In this document: in pieces, positions 21,586 to 32,805 of the stretch
Layout of the letters: each line of letters begins with the position of its first letter
Position numbering within the stretch: the first letter of the stretch is position 1
Origin: Roridomyces roridus
Taxonomy: Eukaryota; Basidiomycota; Agaricomycetes; Agaricales; Mycenaceae
Direction: 5' to 3'
NCBI GenBank assembly: GCA_029378245.1
Contig: JARKIF010000014.1
Coordinates: 248,001-312,000, forward strand
DNA length: 64,000 nt
Notes under the pieces: model-generated
What the model saw: the letters and a program-made list of their open reading frames with translations, nothing else
What the model was told of the DNA's origin: nothing
Databases searched by the model: none
Translations under genes and position numbers: made by a program

Positions 21586-23085
21586 ATGTTACGCTCACGC
21601 CTCTTCTCCTCATCTCTTCGGCCACAATGTAGACTCCTCTTCAGCACACCAGTCGGTCTATCAAGGCACCATGCACGCCCGAAAACGAAAATTGCACCCC
21701 CTCCGAAAGTTGTACCCCCTCCGAAAGTCGAGGCCGAAACACCAGACTTGTTGAACACCGACTCTGCCTTTGAGCCTCCTCCTGGCGAAGCCGTCTTTTC
21801 CTCACGGAACCAAATCATTGTAAGTTTTCGTTGGAAACCATCGACAATGTCCCACCTCTGTCAGTTTGTTGGCCTGGTCAGTTCTGGCGTTTATCTGTGG
21901 GCCGCTGCACGAACGAACGCCGACACCGAGGCATGGGCTGCAAGAGTTGCTCCTTACAATCCTCTGGCTCGGGTGAATACCCGCGCTATTATGGAAGCAA
22001 GGCTCGAGAGGCTTGTCAAGGTTGGCAGTCTTTGGTTAATTGACGCACCCTCTTATCATCGTACAGACGCTGAGGAACTGGGGGATGGTCGTCGTTGAAG
22101 CAACTCAAAGTCTATCGGACATTCCTCGAACGACGATTCGTCAAGCATATGGCAAGGTCGCCTCGAGATTTGCCAACGCTTCAGACGCTCAGAGGACGTG
22201 CTATTACATCTGCGCTTTGAACGGAGCAGTCTTCCTTGCATGGAGGGTTCCTGGACTAGGCAGATTCATGCACAATAACTTTGTCCATCACCCGTTGTCT
22301 GGGCGTTCCACCACTCTCTTAACCTCAGTATTCAGGTTCGTGGGTGTGGGTACCTCATTCTGGATCTAACCATTCCCAGTCACTCGACGTTTTTCCACCT
22401 GCTCTTCAACTCGATGGCACTGACTTCATTCGGTTCGTTCCAAGAAGTATTACCCAACCGTTTTGTCAAACCACTTTCAGGTTATTCCGCGGGAAAATTC
22501 TTGGAAAGGCGGCAGGCCGACGGGTCTTCCGCCCGTCTTGAATCCAACGTTGCCTACCACTTTTTTGCGTTCTTCGTGGCTGGTACATTTCCCGCCCGGT
22601 GTTTGGTTTTCACTGACCCGTCTCAGCTGGCTTATGTGCATCCCTGGCATCCCACGTCGTAAGAGTGGGAACACAAAGACTACTCTTCCCCACCCTCTCC
22701 AAAGCGGCTCAGGACGCCGCACGTATCCGCGGGGGTTCACTCGGAGCCTCCGGGGCAATTTATGCGACGGTTACACTCACAGCCATGGCCAACCCCGACA
22801 CATATGTCACCCCCATCTTTCTGAACTGGCCGATTCCCATTCAATACGGAGTTGGCGGAATGATGATGCTGGATTTGGTCGGTCTTTTGCGGGGATGGAG
22901 GTGAGTGTGATCCTTCTTTTTATCATCACCTTGAATGAGGAGTACGCAGGATGTTCGACCATGTTGCGCATCTTGGAGGCGCGGTGTTTGGGATCATGTA
23001 TTACTATGTCGGTCCTCGAATCTGGGATTCTTGCAGGGATGTCGCGGCGTATTTCAATGGGAAAAATCCGCCGCAAAAGTATTAA
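21586..23085 (+). CDS. mitochondrial-type rhomboid serine protease (PARL/Pcp1-like)
   Basis: An intramembrane serine protease of the PARL/Pcp1 group, which acts in the mitochondrial inner membrane. The Arg/Ser-rich leader MLRSRLFSSSLRPQ looks like a presequence. The rhomboid core has SHSTFFHLLFNSMAL (the second-membrane-helix HxxxN motif), the catalytic serine in GASGAIYA, and the catalytic histidine in FDHVAHLGGAVFG. Six or so introns are needed; the phase-1 intron near 22578-22625 is removed to give FVAAGLCASLASHVV. The stop is at 23083. It is divergent from the F-box gene and followed by the sirtuin in the same direction. A paralog at 41075-42583 keeps the fold but lacks the nucleophile. 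Confidence 0.88.
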
Positions 23086-23218
23086 GTATTAATCGAGGAA
23101 ATATACCCTCGATGTTATCTGTGGGAGAGGGACTTGTGCGAGTAGACACCGAACAGCGGAGAATCCTGGGTCATTCATATCTCATCAATTTGATCGCGCA
23201 TCTCTCTTTTGAACCCCC

Positions 23219-25687
23219 ATGTCGAATCAAGCAGACCCCGCGACTTGTGTTTCCCCGGCGGCTAGCTCCATCCCAGATTTGAGAGTCAATCAGCAGCTGG
23301 CCAGATCTCAAAGTCAGCTAGCTCTGCTAAGTTTTGTCGTCGATTCGACTTACAGCTTTAGTCCGGGCTTTTCTGGCTGCTTCTGAAGAGGTAGATATTG
23401 AACCTGAAACTGTTCAAGAACTACTCCAGGCCCTTCTTGCCGAAAACGCATCCGAGGATGTTGCCGAGCCTGAATTCGACCTGGAAGTGTCAGATCTCGA
23501 CATTTCGGCACTGTATTTCGCTCCGGGGGAGGGCTCTGAAGGTAATGGAACTACGCGGTCTCAAGTGTTATAACACGAATTGCGCAGATAATGATAATCC
23601 AGCTTGGTCTTCACAACAAATTCGCGGTATGAAAGTTTGACCCATGGGTGGAGGCCACAAGAAATAACGTCGACTTAATTACAGGCATGCTACACCATTT
23701 GAAAGAGCACGGTTCGTACTGCGGAGCCTACACTCCAATCTGAACATGGTCTCAGGCATGGCGTCTTGGATGAACGAATATGTTCTGAACCGGAACATTC
23801 CCATACCTAAACTTCTTCTCGCTTTTGGAGTCAACTTGGTATGCGTGTCTCTGGGATCATTCTTCTCTAACGGTTTCACACAGAGTCCCTCCCTGCATAA
23901 TATGTCGCCGGCGACATTAGTGTATTTCCTCCGAGTCGCAATGAGCCGAGAGCAAGTCTTGAAACGGTTGAAAGAGTGGTCTCTGAGACTGGCCTGACAG
24001 ACTTCAATTGCGGGATAAACTTGAAAACTTTAATACCGTCGAAGACGCTATCCGACTTATCCAGAATTCTCGGCGCATTCTCATCCTCACTGGCGCCGGA
24101 ATAAGTATTGCTTTTCGGCTGAATTATCTTGTCGCGTGCTCAAATACCTTAGGTGTATCCTGTGGAATCCCTGACTTTCGCTCCCGTGACGGTTTATACG
24201 CAAGTCTCAAACAAAGAGGCGAATACGATTTGGACGATCCGCAGCAAATGTGCTCTCATGCATCATCTCCACATCAAGGCCATTCTCATGCCTTTCCAGG
24301 TTCGATATGAATTATTTTCGAGAAAACCCGGCTGGTATGTCGACCCGTGTACCCGAGACCACTGCCTCATTGTATTTCCCCTAGTATTCTAGTGTGTACC
24401 TCCGAACGCAATCCTCAGCAAGCTCTGATTTCCGGCTTGTTAGCTCTTTCGCAAGGTTCTTTCTATCGCCCTGCTTTTGGTTTGTCGCTGACGGCCACGA
24501 AGTCAAATATACCCGTCAAATTTTATACCTTCGCCTTGCCATCGTTTCATCAAATTGGTCGAGAATAAGGAAAAGGTCGGACCGAGTCTGTGATCTCTTG
24601 AGCCCGAACGTTCAAACCACCTGCACAGCTGCTACGAGTATGTTGAGCACCGACCCTCTTGAATCCTTTTCATGCCGATCTACAGAATTACACCCAAAAT
24701 ATCGATGGACTCCAGATGGTGGCTGGGGTACAGCGGGTATTGGAGTGCCATGGCTCATTCGCAACGGCGAGCTGTATTCTGTGCAACCGCAAGGTCCCTG
24801 GCTCGGAAATCGAAGCCGATATCATGGCGCAAAGAGTGCCCCTATGCCCCGTATGCAACCCGCCAGCCACTGCGAAGCCGAAATCCAAGAAAAAGAAGAA
24901 AGCAAAGGGTGGATGGGACAGCGACGAGGAAGACGAAAGCGATGGCCCGACTTTTCCGCCGGGGATCATGAAACCGGATATAACTTTTTTCCACCAGAAA
25001 CTCGACGATGATTTTGACCATACCCTCGCTGCAGACAGGGGCGAGGTGGATTTACTGCTTATCATTGGGACGTCATTAAAGGTCAGCCCCGTGGCGGACA
25101 TCCCATGTACGTTCGGTCCGGTTATTGAGCAACCCTTGCTGACTGTTGTCACAGGCTATATCCCTCATTCCGTGCCTCAGGTCGGCTTTTCTCTTACAAG
25201 TCGCGTTTTTGCCTTCATGAACGAGTTCAGATACTCATCAACAAGACACCAGTTCAACACATCAATCCAGACGTGAGGAGCTTCATTCGCTCTTATCCTG
25301 ACGGACCTGAAAAGACGCCACTTAGATTGTCCTCCTAGGCAACGCAGACGACATAATACTACATCTTTGTTCGAAGCTGGGGTGGCAACTCCCGCCTCCG
25401 AACGGCCAGGCGGCTTCTGGCGCGCCTCCACCTCTCCAGTCAGAAAGGAAACGCTCGGCAGCGGAGTTGCATGCAGTGGAGGAACCGCGGCGTGTTGGCG
25501 AAAGGTTTGTCGTCAAGTGGAATCTACTTGGCGGCAACTTACTCTGTTTTGCAGCCACATCTGGCTATTTGAAGGCGCCGAGGGCGGTGACTGGTTGCAG
25601 AGGATTGAAGAGCAGATCCACCGCGCCGATGAGGCGCCTTCTCCCTCGAATACTGAACAGACTCCCAAAAAGCAAAGGGTAGAGTAG
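23219..25687 (+). CDS. Sir2-class NAD-dependent protein deacetylase (sirtuin)
   Basis: A class I sirtuin like Sir2/Hst1, removing acetyl groups from histones using NAD. Motifs in order: LTGAGIS, CGIPDFRSRDGLY, FIPSPCHRFIKL, LRNYTQNIDGLQ, the catalytic His in ECHGSFATASC, zinc ligands C-x2-C (CILC and CPVC), GIMKPDITFF, IIGTSLKVSPVAD and HSVPQILINK. A Lys-rich, acidic insert lies after the second zinc pair and may be a nuclear signal. The first 130 residues carry an acidic segment and the Sir2-type helical region ending VYFLRVAMS. The start ATG at 23219 begins exon 1 (23219-23312). A dozen or more exons are needed, including a 9-nt exon at 24629-24637 that encodes LLR. One join (23967-24000) needs an unusually short 34-nt intron. 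Confidence 0.88.
24629..24637 (+). other. 9-nt microexon of the sirtuin gene
   Basis: CTGCTACGA sits between CACAG and GTATGT. Including it joins ENKEK to LLR and NYTQNID, restoring the invariant sirtuin stretch; without it the protein lacks LLR. Both flanking introns obey GT-AG. Confidence 0.75.
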
Positions 25688-25829
25688 CTTGTTTCGGGTA
25701 CAGTGTGGTATGGATGTGAGGACATCGGTACATATCATATATGTTTCTGCAGGCCGAGTGAAATCGAATAGTTGGCGCACTCTTTCACGTGCTCCTTCGA
25801 TTACTTGCGCACGGACCAACTCCGCGCAG

Positions 25830-25836
25830 TATAAAA
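25830..25836 (+). promoter_or_regulatory. TATA box of the left U2 snRNA gene
   Basis: TATAAAA lies 27 bp before the predicted first base of U2, the spacing expected of a TATA element. The same element lies in the right arm. Confidence 0.6.
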
Positions 25837-25856
25837 GCAAGCGTCCTCCGTCTGGA

Positions 25857-26004
25857 ATCCTTACCACTCTGGCCTTTTGGCTTAGATCAAGTGTAGTATC
25901 TGTTCTTAATAGTTTAACAACTATTATGGAGTCACCGACTCCATATAACTTGTTATCTAATTTTTGCCGCCCTTGTCCTTGTGCTCTGCTTGCACCACTC
26001 GGAC
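25857..26004 (+). ncRNA. U2 spliceosomal snRNA (left copy)
   Basis: The core GGCTTAGATCAAGTGTAGTA contains the branch-point-pairing GTAGTA, followed by TCTGTTCTT, as in all U2 RNAs. Then a perfect hairpin IIa (TAATAGTT loop AACTATTA), a hairpin IIb (TGGAGTC loop GACTCCA), an Sm-type site TAATTTTTG, and a final stem IV whose GTCC/GGAC base closes at 26004. The 5' end is placed at ATCC by analogy with other U2 genes; both ends may shift by a few bases. A TATA box is 27 bp upstream. U2 base-pairs with the intron branch point in the spliceosome. Confidence 0.9.
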
Positions 26005-26132
26005 GCGATGACCTTGCTGCTGCACTACTGGCTTGCGTCGTCACGGGACTCCCTTCCTTCTCTTTGCTGTTTTTCTTTGGGCGCTCGGTGTTCGAGTAGC
26101 TTACAGATGCAGCAAATGGATTGATTGGTTTC

Positions 26133-27132
26133 ATGTTCTTCTACATCTCCTTCCTTCGGCCGCCTCCGCTGACTGCTTCAACTGGCACGGTTCTGATCAC
26201 GCCGCAGATTGCCAACGACCTGAGGACGGAGCTGTTCGAGGGGGAGCAGGACATTTTCTACTCGTGGGTTTTGGTGACGACGGGGGAGGCGACCAAGGGG
26301 ACGAAACTGACGACGTGGCGAGGGCAGTCGAGCGCGTACAAGGAGATTCCGGTGCCACTGCCACGGTCGGCGAGGCAGGGGAGCGTTTGGCGGTTGGTAC
26401 TGGGGAACGAGCGTATAAGACTGCCGGAGGACATGGACGGAGCACCATTCGGGGTGATGTCGATGCCAATCGTGGTGGGCCGTGGGGCGGGAACAGCCAA
26501 TTCTGACCAGATCGAGCGGGTGTACACGTTTGGTGAAGACAAGAGGGTGCGGATAACGGAGCAGACTTCGTTTGACCTCGACAAGAAAATCTGGGACAGC
26601 GGGATAGGACTGAGTGCGTGGCTGGTGGAGAACGTGCCGACGTCGAAGGAGCCGCTTGAAGTTTTGGAGCTAGGAACCGGGACAGGTATGGTGAGCCTGG
26701 TTTGGGGTGCCTTGCGACCTGAGGACCGAATTCTCGCGACAGACGTTGGTGAGTGGGACTATAATTATGGATGCTTTCAATGCTGAGGACGCAGAATCGG
26801 CGATGCCACTATTGGAGCGCAATATTGCAGCAAACGCGTCGCACGTCGAGGCTGCGGTGCTGAATTGGAATGAAAAACTGCCCGACACGGTCGTTGGACG
26901 CGTCTTTGACGTGCTGGTCATGGCAGACGTGAGCTACAACACGGCGTCGTTCCCGGCGCTGGTGAAAACAATACAAGGCTTGAAGTGGAAGCAAGTGATG
27001 GTGGGATACAAAGAGCGGGACGAGGGAGAACGGGAGCTGTGGCAGATGCTGGAGACGATTGGAATAAAACTCAAGCTCATCGGACGTCAGACAGGAAGAG
27101 GAGGAATGCCAGTTGAAATATGGATACACTAG
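26133..27132 (+). CDS. METTL21-type methyltransferase (left copy)
   Basis: A seven-beta-strand S-adenosylmethionine-dependent methyltransferase, 317 residues, from two exons (26133-26748, 26795-27132). The SAM-binding motif I reads VLELGTGTGMVSL, preceded by KKIWDSGIGLSAWLV, a layout typical of METTL21/FAM86-type protein lysine methyltransferases. The later strand VFDVLVMADVSYN corresponds to motif IV. The N-terminus MFFYISFLRPPP is hydrophobic but short. The substrate cannot be deduced. The first in-frame ATG is 26133. The gene ends 36 bp from the histone H3 stop, tail to tail. The right copy differs by one residue (Leu here in YSWVLV, Ser there). Confidence 0.82.
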
Positions 27133-27168
27133 AGTACAGATGAGGGGAATAATAATACGACAAGAAAT

Positions 27169-27683
27169 CTACGAGCGCTCGCCGCGCAACCGCCGCGCCA
27201 AAGCGAGATCCTTAGGTTGGATGGTGACACGCTTGGCGTGGATGGCAGCAAGATTGGTGTCCTCGAAGAGCGAGACGAGGTAAGCCTCGGCGGCTTCTTG
27301 GAGAGCCATGACGGCGGAGGACTGGAAACGAAGATCCGTCTGAAGAGGGTGTGAGGAAAGAAGAGAAGGGAGAAGCAGATAACACACCTTGAAGTCCTGG
27401 GCGATTTCACGAACGAGACGTTGGAAGGGCAGCTTGCGGATGAGCAGCTCGGTCGACTTTTGGTAACGTCTGATTTCACGGAGGGCGACGGTTCCCGGGC
27501 GGAAACGATGAGGCTTCTTGACACCACCAGCAGCGGCCTTGAAGGAAATGTGAGATGAAAACAAAAGACGCGTAAAAGACAACGCACAGCAGTCTTGCGA
27601 GCGGCGGAGGACTTGTTGGCGAGCTGCTTACGCGGGGCCTTGCCACCGGTAGATTTGCGAGCAGTCTGTTTGGTACGGGCCAT
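27169..27683 (-). CDS. histone H3 (left copy)
   Basis: Core histone H3, 138 residues including Met, from exons 27683-27588, 27537-27388 and 27339-27169. The tail begins [19 protein letters not shown], so K4, K9, K14 and K18 are kept. The next part reads [20 protein letters not shown], two residues longer than the animal form between K23 and the ARK of K27. The fold ([54 protein letters not shown]) is standard and the end is RRLRGERS. Divergent from H4 with a 250-bp shared promoter. Confidence 0.97.
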
Positions 27684-28343
<660 letters not shown>

Positions 28344-28536
28344 ACTCTCTCCCTCGCATTATATCATTATCTGTCTGTACACTTTGTAATTTAACATCTC
28401 ACTTTGGCTGCTCTCATCTCGTGAAAGTCATTCAGAACCGACAGAACGGAACAAACTCTCTCGTCAAAACCAAAATCCGACCGCGATTAGTCCGCCTCGA
28501 CCCATTAAATACATTCATGAGAACTGGCAACCCACC

Positions 28537-29699
28537 ATGTCCCTGCCCAACGAGACCCTCGTCGCCGTCCTCGACGGTCTGCCCGCTTCAGTGCTCGCAG
28601 ACGTTGCTCGCGTCTCCCGTCGTCTCAACGCCGTCGCTGAACGCCTTCTTTATTCTGCTATTTCTATCACAGATCTCCTCTCCGGCTCCTCCCCGGTCCC
28701 GGCCAGAACTCTGCAATGCTGTCGCTCCATTTTGTCGAGACCCCACCTCGTCGACACAATCAAGAGACTTCACATCAGGTGGCACGGTGATTTCAGGTCC
28801 CTCTCACCTCACGCCCTTGCAGCCGCGTGCACAAACGTCGGCATCGCTCTCCAGACCCTCGTGGCTCTCGAGGGTCTCGATATATTCCTCGGCCCGGCAA
28901 ACCTCGCCAATGTTCCTCACAATCCAGTCCATGCCATTGAGCGCATCCTCGGCAGCTGCGCCTTGCCCTCACTGCGCTTCTGCTCCCTCGGCGCAGAGTG
29001 GTCCAAGGACGTCCGTCCCTACACGGACATTCTCCCAGCTTTTTTGTCCACAGCTTGCAGGTTGACCCACCTCAAGCTCTCCGACCACCATCAGCCCATC
29101 CTCGCCCTCAGTCACGGCGCCTTGCCCGCCCTCTTTTATTTTCGCGGCTCCCCCTACACGGCTGCCAGTCTGCTTCCCGGCCGCCCAGTCCAGTATCTCG
29201 CTCTCATCGGCCAAGACTCGGACGTCTCCCCGGAAAATCTCCGTCAGATCGCTCTCACGTCCGCCCCCTTGCGGTCCCTCGACCTGTCAGCCATGCAGGT
29301 CCGACCCATTCTTCTCCGGCATATATCCATCCATCTTGCCGCCCCTTTGGAGATCCTCAAAGTCCGGCTTGCCCTCCGGCACACTCTTCACTACGCCTTG
29401 TCCGGCATTGCAAGTCTCTTTTGCCTTTTCCCTTTTTCTTCTTCTTTGGCCTGACTGAGCCCCAGGCCCTCCTCGCCGGCCTCTCCTCCGTCCTCGCAAA
29501 CTTTCCCCACCTCCTCTGCTTTGATCTCTCCCCGACAGAGATCGACGGCGGAAGGCAGGCCAATCTCACAGAGGAAGCCTCCCTCTGCGCAGACTGGAGT
29601 CGCGCGTGCCCTTCTCTCACCCGCATCGTCTTCCCTTCAGGTAACCAGTGGCGCCTCGCGGGAGATGGCTCGTGGGTGCTCAGCAGCTCAAGCTTTTGA
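28537..29699 (+). CDS. F-box protein (left copy, 368 residues)
   Basis: Starts MSLPNETLVAVLDGLPASVL, an F-box-like helix (LP-E-L), and continues with leucine-rich pieces (LRFCSLGAEW, LTHLKLSDHH, LRSLDLSAMQ, LEILKVRLAL, LLCFDLSPTE). Two exons: 28537-29409 and 29466-29699. The intron 29410-29465 starts GCAAGT, the classic GC-AG donor, and no GT donor keeps the frame. The last seven codons lie beyond the end of the repeat arm, so the two copies have different C-termini. Probably an SCF ubiquitin-ligase adaptor; target unknown. Confidence 0.8.
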
Positions 29700-30180
29700 A
29701 CGAGAAGCCCATATGGGTTCTTCATCGGAAACTTCCCGGCTGGCGTGTCGGTCACGCGAGGGTTGTCGGCCAGCTGCAGGTCGAATATAATGCATTGTCG
29801 TGTGCAATCGAGTTGGCCACCCTCTTTCGCCGTCGGCCTCATTCAAGTTGCGTCTATATCCGGCTCAGGTACGCCCTGCAGCGAGTGAGTTGCGGCGGCG
29901 GACTTAGGACCTGGTTTCTGGGGTGTGCCAAATAAACTATTTTTTCCCGTATTCGGGCGACGGTCAGCCATAGCAGAAAAAAACCCGATTTGAGACGTTT
30001 GTATCGTCGGATTCGCCGCGTCTGTTGTGCCCATCGTTGAATAAATTTGAATTACACGTTGATTATGCGAAATAAACATGTGTACACTTGGCGACACAGC
30101 CACGGACGCGACTTTGTTCCAAGTCCCGACTTGCTATCCCAACACTTGGCAATTCTGCCTGGCCCAAGCCAACGCACAAT
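29700..30180. other. intergenic, no gene
   Basis: A 481-bp stretch between the left F-box gene and the Nup85 gene, containing the inner edge of the repeat arm just before it. A frame at 29648-29935 has no recognisable family and may be leftover 3' sequence of an ancestral F-box gene. Confidence 0.4.
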
Positions 30181-32805
30181 ATGTCGGGAGAACTCTTCAA
30201 CTTAACGCCACCCCTCGTTCCTGCAGGAAAGCCCGAAGATCTTCTGTTGGCTGGACAGTCTCTAGCTGCAACTCTTTCACCCTTGGACAATTCCTTGGCT
30301 GTATTCGTGACGAATGCTGTAGTTTCGTTTGTTCTTTTGAAGCCCTCGGTTTTGACCGCGTCTCTAGCCCACGTCCCAACTTCAAAATCGGCCACCTGGA
30401 GAAGAACAACCCGTATACTTTTCGAGCATTGATGCTGTCCCTTCCTCAGAGAGGCGGTTGGTGTGTCTAACAACTCACACGAGAAATTTCTGGGCCTCTC
30501 ATTACCGCAGTTTATCACAGACACCCTGGTCATTTTCGCTGCGTTCCAGAACCTCATTAAAACATCTCGCACCAAAGAGCCCGAGTGGTGTGTCTACTCT
30601 CCGTCTTCTTTCCTTCTGTCCATGACGTCTGTAGGCTCCAAAATGAACACAATCTGGCCGTCATGCGAAAGCTGGCCATCGACTATGTGAATTTCATCAA
30701 GGAATGCTGGATTCACGCTTCAGTGAGTTTCTCAAGGGATGACGCGTTTGTGTGCGCTCACTTCCGTAAGCAACCTGCTCCCCGACCAGAAGGGCCTTTA
30801 CAATTCAGTGGGGATCACTACCGGAGCCTCTACACGTCCTTTTCGCTCTTCGTCGTCCTCTATCTCCCGGAACCAGGATACGAGGAGGCGCCGGTGGGGG
30901 AGGAACTGATGGAATGGCTCAACATTCATTTCATCGAGCCGTCTACCGAAGAAGGCGATCACTTGAGCTCATTACAGTCTCCGTGGGAGGATGAATCGTT
31001 CTGGCCCTACCTCACAAGGTTTGCACGAGTCCGTAGTTTGGCGCCTGAAATCTGATGCTTCGCCAGGGCTACGTTGCGCGGACTTTCAAAAGCTTCCGTC
31101 TTCTTTCTGAAAACACTCTCTGGTCATCCCTCCGAAGATCTCCAGCAACTAGCGGAGACTATGGTGTCGCTCGTTGAAACACAACCTCGACTGCAGAATT
31201 TCGCCGCCGAAAGAGATTTTGCGTATGCATCACGTCGATGGAAAGACAAAGTCAAAGCGGTGCGGGTCGAGATGGATCAAGTTCCGGAAGACGATAGATT
31301 CGATGACTTTGATAACTGGTGGGACCGTCTGAGCGACATGGTCGGTGTATTGGAAGGCAGGGGTGAAATAGTGCAGCGTGTTTGCGAGGAGCTCGGGGCG
31401 GATTGGAAGGAAGTTTGTGCAGCGTGGGGCATATTTGTGGACCCCAGGCTTCGAAGAGAAGATCTACCGTAAGTCGCAAAGTCGGTCCAGTGCTCCTTCA
31501 AACTCACCGTTAATCTCAGGGATGTTGTTCGTCGCGTACTTGACGATATGCCACCTGACCCCACGAATCTTGAAGACATGATTCACACGTCGCTGTTGAG
31601 CGGTAAACCAGGGGACGCATTGCTCCATGCTTCCCAGCTCGACCGGTGGTTATCAGCTCACCTTGCCGACATTATGGATCCGCTCTCGCTTCTTGATAGT
31701 CCCACTCAGGACGAGTACGTCCTCTGTTCTCCAGCCCCTCAGCCCTTCTAAGCTTGCCACAGCATCTCCATTCGCGATCAGCACATTCTCGCATATGCAG
31801 AGTACCTTCATTCTGACCCTGCCTTATGGCGTATAACTGTGGACTATATGTATTCTTGTGGCGATGTGGGTAAAGAGCGTGGCGACCAAGTTCTAATTCG
31901 AGTGCCTCTGCGACTGAACGACAGGGGTCCAGACTCGCAAGGCGGCGACGAAGACAAAATCCGGGCCGGGAACATTGTGGGGGTTCTGAAGGATGTAAAT
32001 CAGACCTGCTTTGATTATCGAAGGGAGGCAGCCAGGCGTACCGTTTGCAAGGTATTCAACCGTGTCATTCCGCGACGGCCGATATGCAGGAAGGCTAACA
32101 TTGGACAGATAGCTGCGCAGGCCCTTGTTCGCAAGAAGGACTACGGTTTGGCTGTGTCGTATTGTTCGTCTGCGGAAGATTGGCAAGGACTCGGACGCGT
32201 CGTTGATCGAGTTCTCGACGAATACATAGTCAGCGGTGCGTGTTGACCCCCAGAAGTCGAGATCAGGCGCTTACTAGCCCCAGGACCCGCCAACTTCGCA
32301 AAATATGCGTCCGACATCGCTCCGTCTTTGCAAAACCTTAATATCCGACATTCAGGCTCTCAGGGCGTATTCATTCATCGCCTTATGTTTGCGGTCCGGT
32401 ATTCAAATTTCCAGCAACTTCGCGTCAAGCGGGAATTGCAAAATGCCGCCTCGGACTTGGTGACTATGTTCCAAGACGATGTCGCTCCAAAGTCGTGGTG
32501 GGCCGTAATGTTGTGTGACGCAGTGGAGCTTCTGCAGAATCGTAAGCGCCGGATTCAATCCATGTCCTGTTTCTAATACTAGAATAGGCTCCTCCCTGTT
32601 GTTTTCAGCCTCTGGAGTGAACGACTTGCTCACGAAACTTGAAGAAATTGTCACAAGATCGTGCCAAGGCTGCGGGGCTGATTACTTGGACATTCTAGCG
32701 AGAACAATTCCGGGAGGAGGCCACAAAGAAGCCCTGGATCGTCTCAAGACCGTTCGTCTCGCTCTGGCGAGGTACTTTGCTAGATCTGTAGTCTTGACTA
32801 ATTGA
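30181..32805 (+). CDS. nucleoporin Nup85-like
   Basis: A member of the Nup85/Nup75 family, part of the Y-shaped (Nup84) complex that scaffolds the nuclear pore. Diagnostic pieces: MRKLAIDYVNFIKECW, FFLKTLSGHPS after TLRGLSKAS, HASQLDRWLSAHLADIMD, LWRITVDYMYSCGDVGK, DEDKIRAGNIVGVLKD, YGLAVSYCSSAEDWQGLG, QGVFIHRLMFAVRYSNF, APKSWWAVMLCDAVELL and the end RLALARYFARS. The protein is all-helical as expected. Many introns are required, for example 31471-31519. The start ATG at 30181 gives MSGELFNLTPP; the first 80 residues, before TDTLVIFAAF, are the weakest part of the model. It lies alone in the spacer between the inverted arms, together with the RhoGAP gene. Confidence 0.83.
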
